6,219 nt of DNA from positions 1-6,219 of the forward strand of contig SLIH01000085.1 of assembly GCA_007135745.1 (NCBI GenBank), in the 5' to 3' direction. The number at the start of each line of letters is the position of its first letter. The first letter of the stretch is position 1. The stretch comes from Halomonas sp. Its GTDB lineage: Bacteria > Pseudomonadota > Gammaproteobacteria > Pseudomonadales > Oleiphilaceae. The notes beneath the pieces are model-generated. The model worked only from the letters and a program-made list of their open reading frames with translations. It was not told the origin of the DNA and did no database searches. Shown in pieces: positions 1 through 6,111 of the stretch. The position numbers and the translations under genes are program-made.

Positions 1-1
1 C

Positions 2-1687
2 ACTCTCTGCGGCGGCCACATTTCTCCCATTCTTGTGGAAGCAGCCCAACGCGGCATTCGTGTTGTGGATGTACGCCATGAGGCCTCCGCCGTCTTTGCC
101 GCGGACGCCTACGCCCGCATGACCGGCCGCCCCGGAGTCGCCACAGTCACGGCCGGCCCCGGCGTCACAAACACGGTGACTGCAATGAAAAACGCCCAGA
201 TGGCGCAGTCCCCGGTGATTCTGATCGGAGGCGCTACTCCGACCATGCTGAAGAACAGAGGCTCCCTGCAGGACATTGACCAGCAATCGGTCATGGCGTC
301 GCTGGTCAAATGGCAAAAACGTGCAACCACCCTCGCCCAACTCGACAACGCCATCGAGTACGGCCTCGAAATCGCCACCGACGGAGTGCCAGGACCCGTG
401 TTCATTGAAGCCCCGGTGGATCTGCTTTACCCCAGACACCTGGTCCATCAGATGTATGCCGAACAGGCAGGACTGGATAAAGTAAAAGGTCCAGCAGGGT
501 TTGCCCTGCGCACCGGGTTGAATCTTTATCTCAAGCGCCAGGAGAGCCAGCCCGCCTGGTCACCGGGGCAGCAGGCAAGGCGGCTGGCAAGCCGGCGACC
601 GGATAAGGGAATGTCTAAACAGATAGAGGATGTTGCCCGCCGCCTGGAAAGCGCCAGACAGCCAGCCCTGATCATCGGCTCCCAGGCCCTCGCCATGTAT
701 GATCCAGAGCAGGCCGCGAAACTGGCCAAAGCCGTGGGTGAACTGGGCATTCCCACCTGGACCGGCGGCATGGCCCGAGGGCTGCTGGGCGCAAACCATG
801 GGCTGCTGTTCCGCCACAAACGCAGCGCCGCCCTTAAAGAGGCGGATCTGGTCATCGTGGCAGGCTTCCCGTTCGACTTCCGGCTCAACTACGGCCGGGG
901 TTTCCATAGCGAGGCCGCAATCATCTCTGCGAACCTCTCAAAGCACGACCTTTACACCAACCGTCGACCCACGGTCGCCGTCCAGCACCATCCCGGAGAC
1001 TTCCTGCAGAAACTTGCCGGGCACACCAGCGCTACCCAGCTTGGGGGATGGGTCGCCCGACTCAACGAGCGGGAAGCGGCCCGGGAAGCGGAGATTGCTG
1101 CCATGGCGGAAGGCGATGACCCGGGGGTCAATCCGGTGGGCTTTTTCCGGGAGCTGGACGCAACTCTGGACGACGATGACATCCTGATCGTCGATGGCGG
1201 TGATTTCGCCGCCACGGCCGCCTATACCCTGAAACCCCGCAAACCACTGTCCTGGCTGGACCCAGGAGCCTACGGCACTCTGGGGGTTGGTGGCGGCTTC
1301 GCCCTTGGGGCCGGCACCAGTGGCCGCAGTGGCCAGATCTGGCTAATCTGGGGCGACGGCTCCTCGGCCTACAGCCTGGCCGAATTCGACACCTTCGTGC
1401 GCCACGGCCTCGCACCCATCGCCATCATCGGCAACGACGCCAGCTGGGGCCAGATCGCCCGGGAGCAGGAAGGCATGCTGGGCGACAACATCGGCACCTA
1501 CCTGCGCGAAACCGACTACCACACCGTGGCCGAAGGCTACGGGGGCGTCGGCATCAAGGTCACGGAAACGGAACAGATCCCCGATGCCCTCACCAAAGCC
1601 CGAAAACTCGCCGGCAAAGGCCAGCCCGTCTGCATCAACCTCATTCTCGGAGAAAGCGACTTTCGGGAGGGGTCCATCTCTATGTAG
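2..1687 (+). CDS. Thiamine-diphosphate-dependent enzyme, ILVBL/HACL2-like (acetolactate synthase/2-hydroxyacyl-CoA lyase superfamily), 5' partial
   Basis: This is a TPP enzyme of the acetolactate synthase superfamily, read in frame from the window edge, with 561 residues visible. Numbering from that edge, the N-terminal Pyr domain holds the catalytic glutamate in [14 protein letters not shown] (E27) and the [12 protein letters not shown] segment. A central domain follows (about 205-360), then the C-terminal PP domain with GDG at 451-453 and ND at 478-479, the usual diphosphate/Mg-binding spacing. Segments such as [23 protein letters not shown] and the C-terminal FREGSISM match, from memory, human ILVBL (HACL2), which cleaves 2-hydroxyacyl-CoA to an aldehyde and formyl-CoA, better than biosynthetic IlvB. 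The long linker at about 155-200 also fits ILVBL. The GTG at 35 is not the real start, because conserved sequence (GGHISPIL) continues upstream, so only a short N-terminus should be missing. No IlvN-like subunit follows. The family is secure; substrate is inferred, and an oxalyl-CoA decarboxylase-like or other lyase role is possible. Confidence 0.9.
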   Translation, partial: TLCGGHISPILVEAAQRGIRVVDVRHEASAVFAADAYARMTGRPGVATVTAGPGVTNTVTAMKNAQMAQSPVILIGGATPTMLKNRGSLQDIDQQSVMASLVKWQKRATTLAQLDNAIEYGLEIATDGVPGPVFIEAPVDLLYPRHLVHQMYAEQAGLDKVKGPAGFALRTGLNLYLKRQESQPAWSPGQQARRLASRRPDKGMSKQIEDVARRLESARQPALIIGSQALAMYDPEQAAKLAKAVGELGIPTWTGGMARGLLGANHGLLFRHKRSAALKEADLVIVAGFPFDFRLNYGRGFHSEAAIISANLSKHDLYTNRRPTVAVQHHPGDFLQKLAGHTSATQLGGWVARLNEREAAREAEIAAMAEGDDPGVNPVGFFRELDATLDDDDILIVDGGDFAATAAYTLKPRKPLSWLDPGAYGTLGVGGGFALGAGTSGRSGQIWLIWGDGSSAYSLAEFDTFVRHGLAPIAIIGNDASWGQIAREQEGMLGDNIGTYLRETDYHTVAEGYGGVGIKVTETEQIPDALTKARKLAGKGQPVCINLILGESDFREGSISM

Positions 1688-1701
1688 AGCTAACATCGTG
1701 C

Positions 1702-1769
1702 TGTCGGCGGGCGGGTATCCCTGAAAGGGGTTCACCCCCTTGCCCGCGCCCCCGCCACTTGACCCGACA
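1702..1769. repeat. GC-rich imperfect inverted repeat (possible long hairpin)
   Basis: The element lies 14 bases after the TPP-enzyme stop. Pairings that nest in one fold are TGTC (1702-1705) with GACA (1766-1769), GGCGGG (1706-1711) with CCCGCC (1751-1756), CGGG (1712-1715) with CCCG (1743-1746), and AAGGGG (1725-1730) with CCCCTT (1736-1741) around the loop TTCAC. That is 20 base pairs interrupted by internal loops. No T-run follows, so it is not a textbook intrinsic terminator. It could be a dispersed palindromic repeat, an mRNA-stabilising 3' structure, or chance pairing in GC-rich sequence. The pairing is seen directly; the role is unknown. Confidence 0.45.
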
Positions 1770-1806
1770 CCCCACTGCCCTCGAAGATAACCGCCTATTT
1801 TGGACC

Positions 1807-1813
1807 GAGGAAA
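1807..1813 (+). promoter_or_regulatory. Ribosome binding site deciding the methyltransferase start
   Basis: GAGGAAA lies about 8-10 bases before the ATG at 1821. The alternative in-frame TTG at 1800 has no purine-rich site upstream, so 1821 is the preferred start. Confidence 0.7.
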
Positions 1814-1820
1814 GAATCGT

Positions 1821-2582
1821 ATGAGCAAACCGGACGTCAAAACCGACGAGAAGAAACAGCACTTTGACGACATTTATGTGGCCGAGAACCCAGTGCCGTT
1901 CAAGGAGCGTATTCTCGATGCGCTGGAGTATGTCTCGGACAACTTCAACCGCCAGACCTTTGACCGCCTGGTTCTGCCCTGGGCACAACAAAAGGCCGAC
2001 ACAGCGGGAATTCTGAACTTCGTGGATCTCGCAGGATGCTTCGGCAACACCACCATGGCCACGCTCAATGGTATGGACTACGACGCTATCCGCAACAACT
2101 GGCGCAGCCCAGAGGCCGCCGCGAGCGTCGATCAGCCACGCCGTTTCCCCGCTCATGTTACCGGTATTGATATTTCCGCCAATGCCCTGGCCTACGGCAA
2201 GAGCGCCGGCATCTATGACGAGACCATCGAGGCCGATCTTAACAAGCCGGCACCGGAAACCCGGCCCGAGCTGGACAAGGCGCTGCAGCAGGCCGACATC
2301 CTGATCTCGACCGCGGCACTGATCTACCTGGAGCCACCGGCCATCGAAAAGATTCTCGACGCCTTTGCCAGCAAGAACGAAGAAGGCTACATGCTGGTGA
2401 ACTTCCTCAATCCCTTCGCACTGGAAAAGGCCGACGCCACCAAGCGGATGCTGCTGGAGCGGTTCGAATTCGTCGGCAGCATGGCTTCACGCCACCGTCG
2501 CCTGTCGGAGCTGGAACGGGAAAACTACCCCGGCGAAGACTGGGCCCTGCTGGAAATCTGGGTACTGCGCCGCAAAGGCTGA
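1821..2582 (+). CDS. Class I SAM-dependent methyltransferase-like protein, substrate unknown
   Basis: A soluble 253-residue protein with the look of a Rossmann-fold SAM methyltransferase. An acidic/basic N-terminal helix region (1-60) precedes a motif I-like strand, FVDLAGCFGNTT (67-78), where AGCFG replaces the usual GxGxG. A second strand ending in an acidic residue, VTGIDIS (113-119), would bind the SAM ribose, and an ADL (138-140) may mark the adenine-contact loop. ADILISTAALIYL (158-170) resembles motif IV, and C-terminal strands at 189-196 and 241-250 complete the sheet. About 25 residues (85-110) are inserted between motifs I and II, longer than usual. There is no signal peptide or membrane segment. 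It follows the TPP-enzyme gene by 133 bases containing an inverted repeat, so co-transcription is uncertain, and a hairpin follows its stop. The fold assignment is fairly good; I do not recognise the specific family or the methyl acceptor, and loss of catalytic activity cannot be excluded. Confidence 0.8.
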   Translation: MSKPDVKTDEKKQHFDDIYVAENPVPFKERILDALEYVSDNFNRQTFDRLVLPWAQQKADTAGILNFVDLAGCFGNTTMATLNGMDYDAIRNNWRSPEAAASVDQPRRFPAHVTGIDISANALAYGKSAGIYDETIEADLNKPAPETRPELDKALQQADILISTAALIYLEPPAIEKILDAFASKNEEGYMLVNFLNPFALEKADATKRMLLERFEFVGSMASRHRRLSELERENYPGEDWALLEIWVLRRKG

Positions 2583-2590
2583 ATAATCAC

Positions 2591-2614
2591 CGGCCCCGAG
2601 AGAATTCGGGGCCG
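2591..2614. terminator. Bidirectional hairpin terminator between convergent genes
   Basis: A perfect 9-bp inverted repeat, CGGCCCCGA (2591-2599) with TCGGGGCCG (2606-2614), encloses a 6-base loop. It sits 8 bases after the methyltransferase stop and 15 bases beyond the stop of the convergent DUF4870 gene, the classic place for a shared terminator. T-runs on either side are weak (CTTCATCT on plus, TGATTATTC on minus), so termination may be incomplete. Confidence 0.7.
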
Positions 2615-2629
2615 CTTCATCTCCGCGAA

Positions 2630-2977
2630 TTATCCAAACATCCAGCTCGCGGGATCCGTCGGAGCTTCCCGCTTGTTGAGGAACATCATTCCTTTCACGC
2701 AGCGAATGATGAACCAGACCAGCGTGAACAGCAGGATCAACCAGCCGATCAGGATAACCGACGTCACAGCGCCGACAAAGGCATAAAGCAGACCGATCCA
2801 GAAGGTGCGAATCTGGAAGCGATAATGCTGCTCCAGCCACTCCGGTGCACTGCTGCGATTCACATAGGCAATGATGACACCAACCAAAGCGGTTATGCCG
2901 ATCAGAAGGCTTGCCAGATAGAGCACATAGACCACCATGGGCATGGTTGTATCCGCCTGCTCTTCAGGTTGATTCAT
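2630..2977 (-). CDS. DUF4870 (Tic20-like) small integral membrane protein
   Basis: A 115-residue inner-membrane protein. After a short polar, acidic N-terminus (1-11), a first hydrophobic segment spans about 13-38. The signature HYRFQIRTFWIGLL (51-64) leads into two closely spaced hydrophobic segments at about 57-78 and 80-95, and the protein ends in a short basic-then-polar tail. The H-x-RFQ-x-x-x-FW pattern and length are typical of the DUF4870 family, which has no firm biochemical function; some relatives resemble Tic20. The ATG at 2977 is chosen over the upstream in-frame ATG at 3031 because AAGGAG sits 9 bases before it and the extra 18 residues are polar and unlike family members. It follows the DUF3592 gene on the same strand by 135 bases containing a hairpin, so it is probably a separate transcript. 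Confidence 0.88.
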   Translation of the reverse strand: MNQPEEQADTTMPMVVYVLYLASLLIGITALVGVIIAYVNRSSAPEWLEQHYRFQIRTFWIGLLYAFVGAVTSVILIGWLILLFTLVWFIIRCVKGMMFLNKREAPTDPASWMFG

Positions 2978-2986
2978 GGGAATGGA

Positions 2987-2992
2987 CTCCTT
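2987..2992 (-). promoter_or_regulatory. Ribosome binding site deciding the DUF4870 start
   Basis: Read on the minus strand, AAGGAG ends 9 bases before the ATG at 2977. It is the strongest Shine-Dalgarno match in this area and rules against the longer reading from 3031. Confidence 0.8.
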
Positions 2993-3000
2993 TTCCTTGG

Positions 3001-3049
3001 TAAACAAAGCCGGCTGCGAGGCAGGGCTCACTCACCACGGACAGCCGGC
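3001..3049 (-). terminator. Inverted repeat with T-rich tail, possible terminator of the 4916-3113 operon
   Basis: On the minus strand a perfect 8-bp inverted repeat GCCGGCTG (3049-3042) with CAGCCGGC (3016-3009) is followed at once by TTTGTTTA (3008-3001). It lies 64 bases beyond the DUF3592 stop. The 25-base loop is long for an intrinsic terminator, so it may instead be a structured leader for the DUF4870 gene, whose ribosome binding site begins 9 bases further on. I see no convincing -35/-10 pair for the DUF4870 gene in this gap. Confidence 0.4.
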
Positions 3050-3112
3050 CAACCGCAATCAGGAGTGTAGTGGCGCCCCCTCTGTCCCGCCAGTCGGGCA
3101 ACGAAGTGTGGC

Positions 3113-3631
3113 TTACGGATTCTCATACAGACGTCGCCAACCCCTGAAAATGACGAAAACACCTGCAACGATCAGAAAGAGGCCCAGCGCCGAAGCCGTT
3201 GCCATACGCCCCACACCATCGGGCCGGAAGATCTCGGCTTCCTCCGGGTTCTCGGTATTGACATAAACATTCAGGGGGCGGCTATGGAGGGCGGCCTCGG
3301 AAAGCATCTCCTGCCGACTGCGATACCAGTGCTCATCAAAATCGGCGAGCAGCCACTGGGGACCCAGCCGCTCCGACTCGTAGCTTTCTCCTTCATACTG
3401 GTACCGGTAACGGACCTCGAAACGCCCATCCCGCGCACAGTCTCGATCAGGTGACTCGCGAACGCAGTCTACGTGAACAATCCGCGCCGGGCGCTGCGCC
3501 CATTCGGGACCACTCAGGTGCTGCCAAAGCGCCTGCGCCCGACCCTCCATCGCCAGTGGCGACATCAGCCCCAGCCCCATAAGAATCATTCCCGCAGCCA
3601 TGATCAACAGCCACTTTCCATTAACCATCAT
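3113..3631 (-). CDS. DUF3592 domain membrane protein
   Basis: A 172-residue protein with a membrane segment near each end (about 7-25 and 143-163) and a roughly 115-residue hydrophilic domain between them. The central domain shows the DUF3592 pattern: an ARIVHVDC strand (49-56), FEVRYRYQYEGESYES (71-86), and PLNVYVNTENPEEAEIFRP (119-137), with the usual N/P-rich turn before the second segment. With a short N-terminus inside, the domain would face the periplasm. Two cysteines, C56 and C65, flank a short charged loop and could form a disulphide there. The family has no established function. Translation is coupled to the esterase: the start lies inside that gene's last codons (11-base overlap). 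AAGAGG at 3640-3635 is 3 bases from the ATG at 3631 but 6 from the next ATG at 3628, so the true start may be 3628, one residue shorter. Confidence 0.85.
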   Translation of the reverse strand: MMVNGKWLLIMAAGMILMGLGLMSPLAMEGRAQALWQHLSGPEWAQRPARIVHVDCVRESPDRDCARDGRFEVRYRYQYEGESYESERLGPQWLLADFDEHWYRSRQEMLSEAALHSRPLNVYVNTENPEEAEIFRPDGVGRMATASALGLFLIVAGVFVIFRGWRRLYENP

Positions 3632-4544
3632 CCGCCTCTTTTCCTGCTTTCAGCCACTGCTCAATCGTCTGCGCGGCCGCGCTCAACGCCTGTTCAGCCT
3701 CGGCAACCAAACCGGCATTGAGCTGGAAGACATGCCAGAGTCCATCAAACTCCTGCAGATCCACCTCGACGCCCGCCGCCCTGGCCGCTTCGGCAACCCG
3801 TCGTGCGTCGTCCAACAACAGCTCATCGCGACTTACCTGGATCAACAGCGGGGGAAGATTGTCAAAATCCCCATAGACGGGGGAGGCGTAGCCGGTACTT
3901 GCCGGAACACCGCTGAGATAACTCCGTGCACTGTCACGGATCCAGCTCTCGGTAACCAGGACATCCCGTGCCTGGTGGTTGAGATGATCCAGCGAAAGAT
4001 CGGTCCAGGGAGAGAACAACACCAGTCCGGCGGGCAAGGCGCTGTCGCGATCACGCAGCCACTGGGTTGCCCCCAGCGCCAGGCCACCGCCAGCGGAATC
4101 CCCCACGAAAACCATCTCTTCGGGGCGCTCTCCGCGATTGAGCAGCCCCTGCCACACATTCATCAGATCCTGCAATGCAGCCGGATAGGGATGCTCTGGC
4201 GCCAGACGATAATCGACGGCGATCACCCGACGACCCGTCTTGCGCGCCAGGCGCCCGGTCACGCCACGATGTGTACGAGCCGAACAGGTCACATAGGCTC
4301 CCCCATGAAGGTAAAGCACCGCGCCGGGCAGTGGATCCTCGGGCACAGCGATCTCGACAGGTACATCCGCTATGCGTTCGCGCTGGAAGCGGATACCAGA
4401 GGGCGGGAAATTGGAACGGCAGGCGAGCTGGAGCCAGAAACGCTGAAATCCCAGCGGCACCCCTGACCTGAGGGCCGGCTGAATGCACCAGCGTAGCGTC
4501 TGGCGTATAACCGGTGTCATCCAGGTCTGTGCCACGTTGATCAC
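3621..4544 (-). CDS. Alpha/beta hydrolase, hormone-sensitive-lipase-type (family IV) esterase
   Basis: A 307-residue carboxylesterase that should hydrolyse short- or medium-chain acyl esters in the cytoplasm. The oxyanion-hole motif LHGGAY is at 79-84, the family marker DYRLAPEHPYPAA at 111-123, and the nucleophile elbow GDSAGG at 148-153 (S150). SRDELLLDDA (238-247) supplies the acid D240, and GLWHVF (268-273) the histidine H271. The full triad and oxyanion hole are therefore present, and length matches the family. The N-terminal cap region (1-50) is moderately hydrophobic but has no clear signal peptide. The start is uncertain: GTG at 4544 lies 12 bases after the upstream stop and lacks a good ribosome binding site. 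GTG at 4535 has GGGGTGA just upstream, and ATG at 4520 is also in frame. It is the middle gene of a tight minus-strand operon. The natural substrate cannot be told from sequence. Confidence 0.93.
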   Translation of the reverse strand: MINVAQTWMTPVIRQTLRWCIQPALRSGVPLGFQRFWLQLACRSNFPPSGIRFQRERIADVPVEIAVPEDPLPGAVLYLHGGAYVTCSARTHRGVTGRLARKTGRRVIAVDYRLAPEHPYPAALQDLMNVWQGLLNRGERPEEMVFVGDSAGGGLALGATQWLRDRDSALPAGLVLFSPWTDLSLDHLNHQARDVLVTESWIRDSARSYLSGVPASTGYASPVYGDFDNLPPLLIQVSRDELLLDDARRVAEAARAAGVEVDLQEFDGLWHVFQLNAGLVAEAEQALSAAAQTIEQWLKAGKEADDG

Positions 4545-4556
4545 CCCAAAGGTTGT

Positions 4557-4916
4557 TTAGAGAGTCATAAACGGAATCAGCGCCAGATAGAGTACCACGC
4601 CTATCCCGGCCAGCATGACCAGAAACCGCAGCGGCTGACGGCGAAAACGACCACCCAGGGTTTCATGCTCCCCGGCCGCCCGCTCCGCCTCATAGCGAGC
4701 CCGCTCGCGTTCACGACGATTCTGCTGATACTCGCTCAACAGTTTGTGCGCCTCATCGGCCTGACGCTCGTCACTCAGCCAGAGCGCACCGAAAGAAACG
4801 AACCAGCGGCTCGGCTCGGTTTCGTAGTACTCGATCCCATGTTCCCGCAGCAATTCCCGAACCTCTTCCAATTCTTCATCCGGAACATTGCGCAGATTAA
4901 GCAGTAGTCGCCCCAT
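4557..4916 (-). CDS. DUF6164 family protein, membrane-anchored
   Basis: A 119-residue protein. The N-terminal 64 residues form a small alpha/beta domain, with LLLNLRNVPDEELEEVRELL (4-23), HGIEYYETEPSRW (26-38) and a following GALWLSD (43-49). This NLRNVP...ETPPSRW-like pattern is what I associate with DUF6164, related in shape to the DUF2007 signal-transducer-like domains. A highly charged helix (65-95, rich in R and E) leads to one C-terminal membrane segment (about 98-116), so the domain probably stays cytoplasmic with a tail anchor. The ATG at 4916 has GAGGG 9 bases upstream on the minus strand. It is the first gene of the unit, followed by the esterase after 12 bases. Function is not established for the family. 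Confidence 0.85.
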   Translation of the reverse strand: MGRLLLNLRNVPDEELEEVRELLREHGIEYYETEPSRWFVSFGALWLSDERQADEAHKLLSEYQQNRRERERARYEAERAAGEHETLGGRFRRQPLRFLVMLAGIGVVLYLALIPFMTL

Positions 4917-5006
4917 GCCAAACCGCCCTCAAAGCGCTATCATAAACAACCATGAATTTGTCGCCCATCGTACCGTCCGCTGGAGCCCACGCGAAATCAC
5001 AGACCC
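4917..5006. promoter_or_regulatory. Divergent intergenic region, probable promoters for both flanking units
   Basis: These 90 bases separate two outward-facing operons, so both should start here. On the minus strand TATGAT (4943-4938) resembles a -10 box about 20 bases before the DUF6164 start, but no convincing -35 lies at the right distance. No clear promoter or Shine-Dalgarno site is visible for the plus-strand gene. The assignment rests on gene layout more than on motifs. Confidence 0.4.
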
Positions 5007-5612
5007 ATGATGGATGCTGATACCTTTACCCGAGCCTTTCTCGGTACCTACTTCCTGCTCATCGGGCTGCATTATACCAGCACCAGCCTGGGTCTGAGCT
5101 CGCGGACCGGAATCAGTCATATCCATTACGGTGCCCGCTTCTCCGCCACCTGGTGGTACCGTCACCTGTTCAACCTGTTCCGTGCCTCTATTCTCGGTAT
5201 CTGCCTGGCGCGGATTGCCTTTCCCATCGATCCCTGGCTCGGAGTTTTCACGCCCCTCTATCAACCCGCGGTTCTGCTCACAGGCGTGGTTCTGCTGCTG
5301 GTGTCCTTCTGCGTGATCGACTATGTCCACGCCTATATGCATCAGGACTGGCGTACCGGCATCAATCCGGACAGCAACAGCACCCTGCTTACCGAGGGAC
5401 CCTTTGGCTGGTCACGCAATCCGCTGTTCATCGGCATCCTGACCGGCCAGATCGGGCTCTTTCTGGCCCTGCCCAGCTGGTTCACACTGGTGTGCCTGAT
5501 TGTCGGCACCCTGGTGATCATCCTCCAGGCCCGGGCCGAGGAACGCACGCTGCGGCAACGTCATGGGGACAGCTACACTCACTACGCGCGCCGGGTCAGG
5601 CGCTGGTTCTGA
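5007..5612 (+). CDS. Isoprenylcysteine carboxyl methyltransferase/phospholipid methyltransferase-family (ICMT/PEMT) membrane protein
   Basis: A 201-residue polytopic inner-membrane protein with hydrophobic segments at about 8-30, 55-72, 86-108 and a pair at about 141-175. The C-terminal SAM-binding signature of the ICMT/PEMT superfamily is clear: GPFGWSRNPLFIG (131-143), then the acidic AEERTL (177-182), and the ending GDSYTHYARRVRRWF (187-201), matching the usual G-x-x-Y-x-x-Y-x-x-x-V-x-R-W pattern. Bacterial members methylate varied small lipids or thiols; prenylated proteins are not expected here, so the substrate is open. An in-frame stop at 4953 bounds the start, and ATG at 5007 or 5010 is the first candidate, yet neither has a recognisable Shine-Dalgarno site. 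The hotdog thioesterase gene follows after 17 bases, suggesting co-transcription. Confidence 0.87.
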   Translation: MMDADTFTRAFLGTYFLLIGLHYTSTSLGLSSRTGISHIHYGARFSATWWYRHLFNLFRASILGICLARIAFPIDPWLGVFTPLYQPAVLLTGVVLLLVSFCVIDYVHAYMHQDWRTGINPDSNSTLLTEGPFGWSRNPLFIGILTGQIGLFLALPSWFTLVCLIVGTLVIILQARAEERTLRQRHGDSYTHYARRVRRWF

Positions 5613-5629
5613 AAACAACAGGAAGATTT

Positions 5630-6091
5630 ATGGAAACACCCTTCGAATTCCGACTGCGGGTCCGCTATGCCGAATGCGATGCCCAGGGCGTGGTTTTCAA
5701 CGCCCGCTACGGCGATTACGCGGACCTTGCCATGAACGAATACATCCGCACCCTCTTTGGCGACTACCAGAAGTTGCTCGATCGCGACGTCGACATCCAG
5801 GTGGTCAGCATGACCCTGAACTGGCAGGCCCCCGCACGCTTTGATGATGTACTCTGCGCCCGCGTTTCACCGGGACGTGTTGGCAACACCTCCTTTGGTG
5901 TTAAGGTGGATTTCCATCGGTACGGTTGTGAGACATCAATCTGTAGCGGTGAGCTGGTTTATGTCGTGGTCTCTCCGGCGTCGCTGACCAAGCAACCGGT
6001 GCCCCATTTCGTTCGTTCGGCACTGGCGGAGGGGGCACCCGGAATTGTGATCAGCCACGCTGGTGAGGACGTATCAACAGGACAGTCATAA
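5630..6091 (+). CDS. Hotdog-fold acyl-CoA thioesterase (4HBT family, YbgC/FadM-like)
   Basis: A 153-residue cytoplasmic thioesterase of the 4-hydroxybenzoyl-CoA thioesterase type. The hallmark VRYAECDAQGVVFNARYGDY (11-30) carries the catalytic aspartate D17 and the start of the central hot-dog helix (about 26-42). The remaining beta strands run through VDIQVVSMTLNW (54-65), DDVLCARVSPGRVGNTSF (72-89) and SGELVYVVVSP (106-116), the order expected for the fold. It should hydrolyse acyl-CoA thioesters, probably as a homotetramer, by analogy with YbgC and FadM; chain preference is unknown. The ATG at 5630 is chosen because AGGAAG starts 10 bases upstream; the frame stays open further upstream, but that sequence lies inside the preceding methyltransferase gene in another frame. 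Gene spacing of 17 bases before and 20 after points to an operon. Confidence 0.92.
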   Translation: METPFEFRLRVRYAECDAQGVVFNARYGDYADLAMNEYIRTLFGDYQKLLDRDVDIQVVSMTLNWQAPARFDDVLCARVSPGRVGNTSFGVKVDFHRYGCETSICSGELVYVVVSPASLTKQPVPHFVRSALAEGAPGIVISHAGEDVSTGQS

Positions 6092-6099
6092 ATAACAGC

Positions 6100-6105
6100 A
6101 AGGAG
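6100..6105 (+). promoter_or_regulatory. Ribosome binding site deciding the start of the secreted protein gene
   Basis: AAGGAG lies exactly 6 bases before the ATG at 6112. An in-frame ATG at 6106 directly abuts the site and is too close, so 6112 is preferred. Confidence 0.8.
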
Positions 6106-6111
6106 ATGATC

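Noticed and set aside
35..37. GTG at 35 as start of the TPP enzyme
   Set aside because: Upstream in-frame residues to the window edge (GGHISPIL) match the conserved N-terminal strand of the family, so the gene begins outside the window.
1759..1790. TTGACC at 1759 as a -35 box for the methyltransferase gene
   Set aside because: No acceptable -10 hexamer sits 16-18 bases downstream (GAAGAT is poor), and the hexamer lies inside the inverted repeat.
1343..1873. A 176-codon open frame on the minus strand across the TPP-enzyme end and the gap
   Set aside because: It is mostly antisense to the conserved PP domain, runs through the inverted repeat, and gives low-complexity G/V/A/D-rich protein with no motif.
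3600..4466. A 288-codon open frame on the plus strand opposite the esterase
   Set aside because: The minus strand encodes an esterase with complete catalytic motifs over the same span; the plus-strand translation has no recognisable domain and is a by-product of GC-rich codon use.
5153..5629. Upstream extension of the thioesterase frame
   Set aside because: This part overlaps the membrane methyltransferase gene in another frame, and the ATG at 5630 has a good ribosome binding site and begins the family-typical N-terminus.
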